The position numbers and the translations under genes were made by a program. 8,975 nt of DNA from Planctomycetales bacterium 4484_123 (GTDB lineage Bacteria > Planctomycetota > Phycisphaerae > SM23-33). The notes beneath the pieces are model-generated. The model was not told where the DNA came from. It made no database searches and saw nothing but the letters and a program-made list of their open reading frames with translations. Positions 1 to 5,825 of the stretch are shown in pieces (the first letter of the stretch is position 1; each line of letters begins with the position of its first letter). The stretch is from positions 1 through 8,975 of the forward strand of contig MVCS01000034.1 of the NCBI GenBank assembly GCA_002049885.1. The letters run 5' to 3'.

Positions 1-141
1 TCCCGCTCAAACTGCCGGGACAGTGGCCGGGGCGGTCTGTCCGCCCCCTGCGGCGGTCGTCGCCGGTCACAGCGGCGCGTCCGCGGCCGATTCTCACGGC
101 CTTCCCTTTGGCCCCTACCAGGGGCCGCCTGTGACGCAACG
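1..141 (-). promoter_or_regulatory. Cobalamin (AdoCbl-type) riboswitch, 3' part cut off by window edge
   Basis: Read on the minus strand, this leader carries the conserved blocks of the cobalamin riboswitch family (Rfam RF00174) in the right order. AAAGGGAA (102-109) precedes a GGCCG/CGGCC stem around TGAGAAT (the CGGTGAAAATCCG-like block, about 89-101). CGCTGTGACCGG (63-74) corresponds to the CAACTGTAAGCGG block and is followed by CGACGACCGCCGCA, like the usual GGGACGACCCCCGCA. GCCACTGT (20-27) matches the GCCACTG block, and GGGA at 1-4 begins the GGGAAGGC block. A perfect 7-bp hairpin (29-47) is inserted between the last two blocks. A P2-like GGCCCC/GGGGCC hairpin lies at about 110-126. The B12 box and the regulated gene lie left of position 1. 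Known members turn off B12 synthesis, transport or B12-independent isoenzyme genes when the ligand binds. The identification is by motif reading; the switching mechanism cannot be seen. Confidence 0.87.
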
Positions 142-147
142 ACGGAC

Positions 148-177
148 ACCATAGACCACAACCCACCGCCCTGTCAA
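148..177 (-). promoter_or_regulatory. Sigma70-type promoter driving the cobalamin riboswitch transcript
   Basis: On the minus strand there is a perfect -35 TTGACA (172-177), an 18-nt spacer and a -10-like TATGGT (148-153). The predicted transcription start is about 141-142, a few bases before the first riboswitch block. Placement and quality both support this as the riboswitch promoter. It is separate from transcription of the nrnA-like gene upstream. Confidence 0.68.
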
Positions 178-327
178 CGGCCCAGGGGCCCGGAAAGACG
201 AAAAAATCCCACAACCCACAACGCGAAAACCCCGCACATCCCCAGCCCCCCGCAGGCATTCCCGGCGGCGGGCACCGCCCAACCGGCCCGCACCCAGGCC
301 CCGACCCGCCGCCGCCGGACGAGCCCA
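178..327. other. Intergenic stretch without a recognised gene
   Basis: This segment separates the stop codon of the nrnA-like gene from the riboswitch promoter. No coding region with family resemblance was seen on either strand. On the minus strand it contains a T6 run (201-206) but no convincing stem just before it, so a classical terminator is not supported. A small GGCGG/CCGCC hairpin is at 267-279. One copy of an 11-bp direct repeat, CCACAACCCAC, is at 209-219, with the other copy at 156-166 inside the promoter spacer. Confidence 0.5.
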
Positions 328-1332
328 CTACTCGCCCAGCAGCGCGGCGCACCGGGCGACGATCTCCTTGGCCAGCTCGCCCGGCTCGCCATCGCGGCGG
401 AAGCCGGCGGCGTCGCTGTGGCCCCCGCCGCCGAAGCCTTCGGCCACCTTCGCCACGTCCACCCGCCCCCGGCTGCGGAGGCTGACACGCAGACGCCCGT
501 TTCGCTGCACAATCACTATTACCGAGACCTCCACCGTGGCGAGCCGCATGGGTTCCTGGACGATGTCCTCGGTCTCGTCCTCGAAGGCACCCGTGCGCTG
601 GAAGTCGTCGCGAGTCAGCGTCATCACGGCAATCCGGCCGTCCAGATACAACCTGAGCGAATCCAGGGCCGCCGCCAGCAGCCGGAGCCGCTCCGGCCGG
701 TCCGACTGATAGATGCGCCGGTACAGCTCATCGAGCCTGACGCCCGCCTCCATCCACTTCCCGACCGCCCTCAATGCCCGGGCGTCGGTGTTCGCGTGGC
801 GCAGCCAGCCGGTATCGGTCAGGACGGCCGTCGCCAAGGCCTCGGCCGCCCGCAGGGGCACCGGCCAGCTCAGGTCCCCCAGCAACTCGGTCACCATCAC
901 TCCCGCGGCAGCCGCCGATATGTCACTCCAGACCGCCGTGCCGATGTCGTCGGCTGTGGCGTGGTGGTCGATGATGGCCACCTTCGCTCGATGCTGCGTG
1001 ATCGCCTCGGCCAGCGGCCCCAACTGCTCCCGGGAGCAGGTGTCCACGACGACTATCAGCTCGACCTGGCCGGCCAGCTCGGCGAAGCGCCCGGGCGGCT
1101 CGACGGTGCAGCCTGCAAGCAGGAAGGCGTAGCGCCCCGGCACGGCGTCCGGCACGAGGACGCGACAATCCTTGCCCGCGGCCGAGCCTGACGACCACAG
1201 GCCCGAGACCGACCCCAAACCGTCGCCGTCCGGGCGCATGTGGGTTATCAGCAGCAGCGAGCCGGCTCGGCGGAGGGCTTCCGCCACGTCGGCTCGACCG
1301 GCCGGCCTGTCAGCGGCACAATTCGCGGACAC
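328..1332 (-). CDS. nrnA: DHH/DHHA1 phosphoesterase, NrnA-like (nano-RNase / pAp phosphatase)
   Basis: The product is a 334-aa soluble protein of the DHH superfamily. NrnA-type members degrade 2-5-nt RNAs and dephosphorylate 3'-phosphoadenosine-5'-phosphate (pAp) in the cytoplasm. The N-terminal DHH domain shows THMRPDGDGLGS (about 30-41), VVDTC (about 95-99), IDHHATAD (121-128) and a TDTGWLRHANTDA block (172-184), which supply the metal-binding Asp and His residues. The C-terminal DHHA1 domain has the substrate-binding GGGGHSDAAGF motif (301-311). Length fits the family. The GTG start at 1330-1332 is chosen because AAAGGA (1341-1346) lies 8 nt upstream and the family homology begins just after it; the frame stays open further upstream only as a shadow of ribF. 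The gene overlaps the ribF 3' end by 23 nt, so its ribosome binding site lies inside ribF. nrnA and ribF are often neighbours in bacteria. pAp versus nano-RNA preference cannot be decided from sequence. Confidence 0.9.
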   Translation of the reverse strand: MSANCAADRPAGRADVAEALRRAGSLLLITHMRPDGDGLGSVSGLWSSGSAAGKDCRVLVPDAVPGRYAFLLAGCTVEPPGRFAELAGQVELIVVVDTCSREQLGPLAEAITQHRAKVAIIDHHATADDIGTAVWSDISAAAAGVMVTELLGDLSWPVPLRAAEALATAVLTDTGWLRHANTDARALRAVGKWMEAGVRLDELYRRIYQSDRPERLRLLAAALDSLRLYLDGRIAVMTLTRDDFQRTGAFEDETEDIVQEPMRLATVEVSVIVIVQRNGRLRVSLRSRGRVDVAKVAEGFGGGGHSDAAGFRRDGEPGELAKEIVARCAALLGE

Positions 1333-2251
1333 GTTCGACGTCCTTTCCAATCTGGGCCCGCAGGGCGCCGGCGTCGGGGAACCTGGCCTGGTCCCGCAGC
1401 CTGGCCACGAAGGCCAACGCGATGGATTGACCGTAGAAATCGCCTGCGGCGTCGATGAGGTTGGCCTCGATGCAGCGTTCGCCGGACCCGAAGGTCGGCT
1501 TGTTGCCGATGGACACCGCCGCCTTGTACCTCTGCCCGCCCAGCTCCGCCCAGGCGGCATAGATGCCGTCGCCCGGGACGATGGTGGCCGCCGGGGCCAC
1601 GTTGGCCGTGGGGAAGGAAAGCTTCCGGCCCCGGCCCTCGCCGCCCACGACCCGCCCGTAGAGCACAAACGGCCTGCCCAGGCACAGGGCGGCGTCCGCC
1701 ACCTTCCCGTCGGCCAGCAGCGAGCGGATGAGCGAACTGGAGATTCGCACCCGGCCCTGCCCGGGCAACTCCGCCGTCACCGGGGCAACCTCGATGACAT
1801 CGTAGCCGCCCTCGCCGGACAGTGCCCGGAGTGTCTCGGTGCTGCCGCCGCGCCCGCGCCCGAAGCGGAAGTCCGTCCCTTCCACCACGTGCAAGGCGGC
1901 CAGCCGGCCCACCACCACCTCGCGGACGAAGGCCTCGGCGTCCATGGCCAGCAAGGCCGGCGATGCCGGCATCACGACCACAGCATCTGCCCCGGCCTCG
2001 CCCAACAGGCGGTACTTGACCTGCTTGGGCAAGATGGGCTCGGCGTCGCCGCGGTCTGAAAGCGCCAGTCGGGTCGGCCGGTCGAAGGTCATCGCCACCA
2101 GGGCCGCGGCCTCGGCGTCCGCAAGCTTGCGGCCCCTGTGCAGGATGGCCTGATGGCCCAGGTGCACGCCCTCGAAGTTCCCCACGGTCAGCACGCAACG
2201 GCGCAGGGGCGGGGGAAGCTTCTCCAGGTCCTCGATGACCTCGACACTCAT
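1310..2251 (-). CDS. ribF: Bifunctional riboflavin kinase / FAD synthetase
   Basis: The product is 313 aa, the usual length for bacterial RibF, which phosphorylates riboflavin to FMN and adenylates FMN to FAD. The N-terminal FMN adenylyltransferase domain has GNFEGVHLGHQ (24-34, with the HxGH nucleotidyltransferase signature), GTDFRFGRGRGG (125-136) and ISSSLIR (170-176). The C-terminal flavokinase domain has SFPTANV (212-218, the PTAN Mg-ATP motif), GIYAAW (229-234), IGNKPTFG (248-255) and IEANLID (261-267) with the likely catalytic Glu262. Some adenylyltransferase motifs deviate: GNFE replaces GNFD, GTDF replaces GEDF, and the usual TF-x-PHP block reads TFDRPT (55-60). The ATG start at 2249-2251 leads directly into the domain. 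The nearest Shine-Dalgarno candidate, GAAGGA (2266-2271), is 14 nt away, rather far. It follows the ATPase gene by 31 nt and overlaps the nrnA-like gene. Confidence 0.95.
   Translation of the reverse strand: MSVEVIEDLEKLPPPLRRCVLTVGNFEGVHLGHQAILHRGRKLADAEAAALVAMTFDRPTRLALSDRGDAEPILPKQVKYRLLGEAGADAVVVMPASPALLAMDAEAFVREVVVGRLAALHVVEGTDFRFGRGRGGSTETLRALSGEGGYDVIEVAPVTAELPGQGRVRISSSLIRSLLADGKVADAALCLGRPFVLYGRVVGGEGRGRKLSFPTANVAPAATIVPGDGIYAAWAELGGQRYKAAVSIGNKPTFGSGERCIEANLIDAAGDFYGQSIALAFVARLRDQARFPDAGALRAQIGKDVERVRELCR
1341..1346 (-). promoter_or_regulatory. Ribosome binding site of the nrnA-like gene, inside ribF
   Basis: AAAGGA lies 8 nt before the GTG at 1330-1332. It fixes the start of the DHH phosphoesterase and lies within the last codons of ribF, which suggests translational coupling. 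Confidence 0.7.
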
Positions 2252-2282
2252 GGATGGACCCGTAATCCTTCTCGCCGGCCCG

Positions 2283-3068
2283 TCACTCTGCCAGTACCAT
2301 CGGCACTTCGGTGCCGCTGTCCACCAGGCGGACCTCCACGCTGTAAGTCCGGCGAAGCACGTCGGGACGGATGACCTCGCCCGGCCGGCCCGCGGCGACC
2401 ACCTCTCCGTCCCGCAACAACACCAACTCGTCGGCAAAGCGCCCGGCCAGGTTCACGTCGTGGCTGACGCAGACGACCGCCATGGGCCATTCGTGCGCCA
2501 GCCTGACCAGCATGCGGTAGATACCAAGTTGATGCTTGATGTCCAAATGGCTGGTGGGTTCGTCCAGCAAGAGCACCTTGGGTTGCTGGGCCAACGCCCG
2601 GGCGATCATCACGCGCTGGGCCTCCCCGCCGGAGAGGGCCTCCAGGGTCCGCCCGGCAAGGTCGGCCGTCTCGGTCATGATCATGGCTTGCTGCACGACT
2701 CCGCGGTCGATGGCTCGCGCCAGCCCCAGCGGGCCCATGTGGGCGTACCGGCCCATCATCACGATCTGGCGCACCGTGAAGGCAAACGCCGAGGCCGGGA
2801 ACTGCGGCACGTAGGCCATGACCCTCGCAAGCTGGCGGTCGGAGTAGTCCGCCACGTCCCGGCCCGCCAGCAGCACCCGCCCCGCCGCCGGCCTCAACAG
2901 GCCCAACATGCAGCGCAGCACGGTCGTCTTGCCCGAGCCGTTCGGCCCCAGCAGGCACAGCAATCTGCCGGTCCCGACCTCCAGGTTCACCCCGCGCAGC
3001 ACGGGCCGGCCCGGCACGTACTCGAACGCCAACTCGCAGACCTGGAGGATGCGCCCGTCGTCGTTCAT
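2283..3068 (-). CDS. ABC transporter ATP-binding protein, BtuD/FecE/FhuC-type
   Basis: The 261-aa protein is the cytoplasmic ATPase of a type II ABC importer for cobalamin, haem or ferric siderophores. All nucleotide-binding motifs are intact: Walker A GPNGSGKTT (41-49), Q-loop VPQF (87-90), signature LSGGE (145-149), Walker B VLLLDEP (165-171), D-loop SHLD (173-176) and switch His in CVSHD (200-204). The stretch TVRQIVMMGRYAH (98-110) after the Q-loop is typical of the FecE/BtuD branch. The ATG at 3066-3068 overlaps the stop codon of the fused permease gene (ATGA), and GGGGAGG (3076-3082) lies 7 nt upstream, so the two subunits are probably translationally coupled and form one complex. The family assignment is firm. 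The substrate is not readable from the ATPase; the cobalamin riboswitch nearby favours B12. Confidence 0.93.
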   Translation of the reverse strand: MNDDGRILQVCELAFEYVPGRPVLRGVNLEVGTGRLLCLLGPNGSGKTTVLRCMLGLLRPAAGRVLLAGRDVADYSDRQLARVMAYVPQFPASAFAFTVRQIVMMGRYAHMGPLGLARAIDRGVVQQAMIMTETADLAGRTLEALSGGEAQRVMIARALAQQPKVLLLDEPTSHLDIKHQLGIYRMLVRLAHEWPMAVVCVSHDVNLAGRFADELVLLRDGEVVAAGRPGEVIRPDVLRRTYSVEVRLVDSGTEVPMVLAE

Positions 3069-4801
3069 GCCCGCGCCTCCCCGAACCGCCGCCGTAACAG
3101 GTAGATGAAGAACGGCCCGCCGGCCAGGGCTGTGAGGATGCCCACGGGTATGAGGCTCACGCCGATGAGCGGGCCGGCCGTCCGGCAGAGCACTTCGGCG
3201 CCGGCCAGGAAGACCGCCCCCACCAGCCCGCTGACGAGCAGGCCGAGGCGGTGGTCCGGGCCGATGAGCATCCGGCAGATGTGCGGGACGATGAGGCCCA
3301 CGAAGGCCACCGGGCCGGCCAGGGCCACCGCCGCCGCCGTCATCACCCCCACCGCCGCGAACGTCACCAGCCGTAACCGCTGCACAGTGACTCCCGTGGC
3401 CGTCGCCACCTCGTCGCCCAGGCCCAGCACGTTGAACGCCGCCCCGTGCAGCACCAGCACCGCCCAGCCAACCAGCACGCACCCGCCGCAGACGGCCAGC
3501 AGCGTCAGGTCCGTCGAGTCCGGCAACCGGCCCATGGCCCAGTGGGCGAAGTCCGCTATTCGGTGCGGGTCCACGTACAGGTAGATCGTCAGCATGATGG
3601 CGGCATTGAACGAGTTGACGATCACGCCGGAGAGTATCAGGGCGTACGGGTCCAGCCGGCCTCGACGCTGAGCGATGCCGTACACCACGGCGCAGGTGAT
3701 GATCGCACCGACGAACGCCAGCACCGGCGTGGAGAGCCACCCCGGCAGGGCCGTCCAGGCCGATACGGCCAGACCCAGCAGCACCCCCACCCCCGCCCCG
3801 CTGGAGATGCCCAGCACGTAAGGCTCGGCCAGGGGGTTGCGCAGCAGGCCCTGTAGCGCCATCCCCGCCGCCGCCAGCGCCGCCCCTACCAGCCCCGCCG
3901 CCAGCAGCCGATGCACCCAGGCCAGCAGCAGCGACCTGCTGGGCGCCGAGGCTGCCCGATGGGTCGAGTGAATCATCCCGGCCAGCTCTCCGGCAAGGTC
4001 GGCCAGGCGGGTCGAAGGAATGGTCCAGCCCCGGTCGGTCACCACGAAGACCCGCCCTGTCCTGGCCGCCGGCAGCTCCTTCCAGTCAAGCCAGTAGCGC
4101 CGCGCCCGCTCGGACTGTCCGCGGGAAAGGCTCTGGCAGATGAGCACGTCGGGCGCGGCCTTGACGATGGCGTCGATGTGCGTCCGCCGCCACCGCGTCT
4201 TGCCGGGGATGTCGGCCCCGGCGTTGAGGCCTCCGGCGGTGCGTATCAGGTCGGCCACGAAATTATCGTCGCCGGCCGCCGTAGGCCGGTCCGTGCCCAT
4301 CACGAACAGCACCCGCGGCCTGGGTCGGCCGGCGACGCGGCGGCGGACTGACTCCAGCTCGGCGGTGAAGCGCCGGGCGGCCTTGGCGGCCAGGGCCTCC
4401 TGGCCCAGCACCTCGCCGATGCGTCGTATCGCCGCCGGCACGTCTGCCAGACGCTCCAGCCGGAGTTGCACCACCCGCACGCTCGGGTCGATGTCACGGA
4501 CGCCCTTGAACTTCTCCGGGGAGGACTGGGTGAATATCACCGTTGGCCGGACGGCCAGGATGCGCTGCGAATCGATGCTGAAGGCATCGCCCACCACGGC
4601 CCGTCGCTGGCCGGCGGGTGGCTGGCAATAGGTCGTCACGCCCACCACGTACTGCCCCAGGCCCATGTCGAAGAGAATGGTGGTGATGGCCGGCGAGAAC
4701 GACACCACCCTGGGCGCCCCCGACCGCGCCGGCGTCGAGGCCCTGCGGCAGGAAGCACAGACCACCAGCACCGTCGGAATGAGCAGTAGCAATCGTCTCA
4801 T
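3065..4801 (-). CDS. Fused periplasmic binding protein and FecCD/BtuC-type permease of an ABC importer
   Basis: One uninterrupted 578-aa frame joins two subunits that are normally separate. Residues 1-18 form a signal peptide; Cys18 in CASC is a possible lipidation site with an imperfect lipobox. Residues 30-277 match a complete BtuF-like binding protein: RVVSFSPAITTILFDMGLG, then VVGVTTYC, ending in VFVVTDRGWTIPSTRL. Residues about 290-578 match the BtuC/FecCD permease from its second helix onward. LVGAALAAAGMALQGLLRNP (304-323) and LAEPYVLGISSGAGVG (324-339) closely resemble E. coli BtuC, and GPVAFVGLIVPHICR (496-510) is the coupling-helix region. Nine membrane helices can be drawn instead of the usual ten, because helix 1 and the following loop are absent. 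The start ATG at 4799-4801 begins the signal peptide; no clear Shine-Dalgarno was seen. The downstream ATPase overlaps by 4 nt. Cobalamin is the favoured substrate; haem, ferric siderophore or another metal chelate remain possible. Confidence 0.92.
   Translation of the reverse strand: MRRLLLLIPTVLVVCASCRRASTPARSGAPRVVSFSPAITTILFDMGLGQYVVGVTTYCQPPAGQRRAVVGDAFSIDSQRILAVRPTVIFTQSSPEKFKGVRDIDPSVRVVQLRLERLADVPAAIRRIGEVLGQEALAAKAARRFTAELESVRRRVAGRPRPRVLFVMGTDRPTAAGDDNFVADLIRTAGGLNAGADIPGKTRWRRTHIDAIVKAAPDVLICQSLSRGQSERARRYWLDWKELPAARTGRVFVVTDRGWTIPSTRLADLAGELAGMIHSTHRAASAPSRSLLLAWVHRLLAAGLVGAALAAAGMALQGLLRNPLAEPYVLGISSGAGVGVLLGLAVSAWTALPGWLSTPVLAFVGAIITCAVVYGIAQRRGRLDPYALILSGVIVNSFNAAIMLTIYLYVDPHRIADFAHWAMGRLPDSTDLTLLAVCGGCVLVGWAVLVLHGAAFNVLGLGDEVATATGVTVQRLRLVTFAAVGVMTAAAVALAGPVAFVGLIVPHICRMLIGPDHRLGLLVSGLVGAVFLAGAEVLCRTAGPLIGVSLIPVGILTALAGGPFFIYLLRRRFGEARA
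3076..3082 (-). promoter_or_regulatory. Strong ribosome binding site for the ATPase gene
   Basis: GGGGAGG lies 7 nt before the ATG at 3066-3068, inside the final codons of the fused permease gene. It supports the chosen start and the ATGA stop-start coupling. Confidence 0.7.
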
Positions 4802-4859
4802 GTTCGCAGGACCGGCCGGCTGAAGCGACGGGCGATGGTAGGCCGGCCTCGATGGGGTG

Positions 4860-5771
4860 TCAAGCCGACCCGGATGCCCCGCTCTCCAGCCGGCGGAAGG
4901 CCGCCGGCAGGTGGTCGATGAGGTCCGTGGCCATCACGGAGATCTCTCCCAGCCGCTCAGCCGCCAAGTCCCCCGCCAGACCGTGGACGTGCACGCCCAG
5001 ACAGGCCGCCTCGAAGGGCTCCATGCCCTGGCCCATCAGGGCCGCCACCAGGCCGGTCAGGACGTCGCCGGAGCCCCCGGTGGCCATGCCCGGATTGCCC
5101 GTGCCGTTGACGAACACCCGCTTGCCGTCTGTCACCACCGTGCCGGCGCCTTTCAGCACGACCACCAGCGCCGCCTCGGCCTGTCCGGCGCCGGTCCATT
5201 CGGCCGCGGCCGCGACGGCGGCTCGCTGCCGGTCGGCCTGTATGTCGCAGACGGCCTTGCCCGTCAGCCGGGCGAACTCCCCCGGGTGCGGCGTCAGCAC
5301 CAGCGGGCACTGCCGCAGGACCGGCCAGCCCTCCAGGCTGCGGAGGTTGTTCAACCCGTCGGCATCGAGCACCACGGACTTGGACTGCCCCAGGACCGCC
5401 CGCACCACGGCGGCCGCCGGCGGCGAGACGCCCATGCCCGGGCCCACGGCCAGCACGTCGGCGGCCTGGGCCGAGGTCAGCACCTCCCGCACCGCTCGCT
5501 GCGCCAGCCGGCCGGACTGCACGCACGGCAGCGGCACCGAGGTGGCACAGGGGCACAACGAGGCCACCGCCAACTGCACCGGCTCCGGGACGGCCACCGT
5601 CACCAACCCCGCCCCGCCGCGCAGGGCGGCATTGGCCGCCAGTGCGGGCGCGCCTATCATCCCCCGCGAGCCGCCCACCACCAGCACCCGGCCGAAGTCG
5701 CCCTTGTGTCCCTGGCGGCGGCGGGCCGGCAGCAGCGGCGGGGACTGCACAGGTTCAAACCGCTCGGGCAT
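4860..5771 (-). CDS. nnrD: ADP/ATP-dependent NAD(P)H-hydrate dehydratase (stand-alone YjeF C-terminal domain)
   Basis: This 303-aa cytosolic ribokinase-fold enzyme repairs damaged nicotinamide cofactors by dehydrating S-NAD(P)HX back to NAD(P)H, coupled to nucleotide hydrolysis (ADP in most bacteria). Family motifs are clear: GHKGDFGRVLVVGGS (21-35), GGAGLVTVA (52-60), AVGPGMG (108-114), LDADGLN (135-141), LTPHPGEFARL (159-169), VLKGAGTVV (205-213) and NPGMATGGSGDVLTG (226-240), the last holding the catalytic Asp of the GSGD motif. The epimerase (YjeF N-terminal, NnrE) domain present in many homologues is absent, so an NnrE must come from elsewhere. The ATG at 5769-5771 has GGGAGAG (5776-5782) a few bases upstream. 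The gene sits 54 nt after larB and 58 nt before the fused importer. Both nnrD and larB act on nicotinamide-type dinucleotides, though in different pathways. Confidence 0.94.
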   Translation of the reverse strand: MPERFEPVQSPPLLPARRRQGHKGDFGRVLVVGGSRGMIGAPALAANAALRGGAGLVTVAVPEPVQLAVASLCPCATSVPLPCVQSGRLAQRAVREVLTSAQAADVLAVGPGMGVSPPAAAVVRAVLGQSKSVVLDADGLNNLRSLEGWPVLRQCPLVLTPHPGEFARLTGKAVCDIQADRQRAAVAAAAEWTGAGQAEAALVVVLKGAGTVVTDGKRVFVNGTGNPGMATGGSGDVLTGLVAALMGQGMEPFEAACLGVHVHGLAGDLAAERLGEISVMATDLIDHLPAAFRRLESGASGSA

Positions 5772-5775
5772 GTGT

Positions 5776-5782
5776 CTCTCCC
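5776..5782 (-). promoter_or_regulatory. Ribosome binding site of nnrD
   Basis: GGGAGAG, with its GGAG core 6 nt before the ATG at 5769-5771, confirms the chosen start and shows that nnrD can be translated independently within the operon. Confidence 0.65.
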
Positions 5783-5825
5783 AGGCAACGCCTCCGTCAT
5801 ACGACCTGCATAATGAGCGGCTCGG

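Noticed and set aside
201..206. T6 run on the minus strand as an intrinsic terminator after the nrnA-like gene
   Set aside because: No stable stem lies directly before the T-run; the nearest hairpin (267-279) is about 60 nt away.
418..1191. Long plus-strand open frame opposite the nrnA-like gene
   Set aside because: It is antisense to a gene with intact DHH and DHHA1 motifs, has the His/Pro/Arg/Gly-rich composition typical of GC-rich shadow frames, and has no recognisable domain.
2235..3104. Plus-strand open frame opposite the ATPase gene
   Set aside because: It is antisense to a complete ABC ATPase, and its low-complexity composition suggests a shadow frame.
4812..4848. Inverted GGCCGGC/GCCGGCC repeats between nnrD and the fused importer gene as a terminator or operator
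   Set aside because: The motif is a common GC-rich word here, the loop would be about 21 nt, and no T-run follows.
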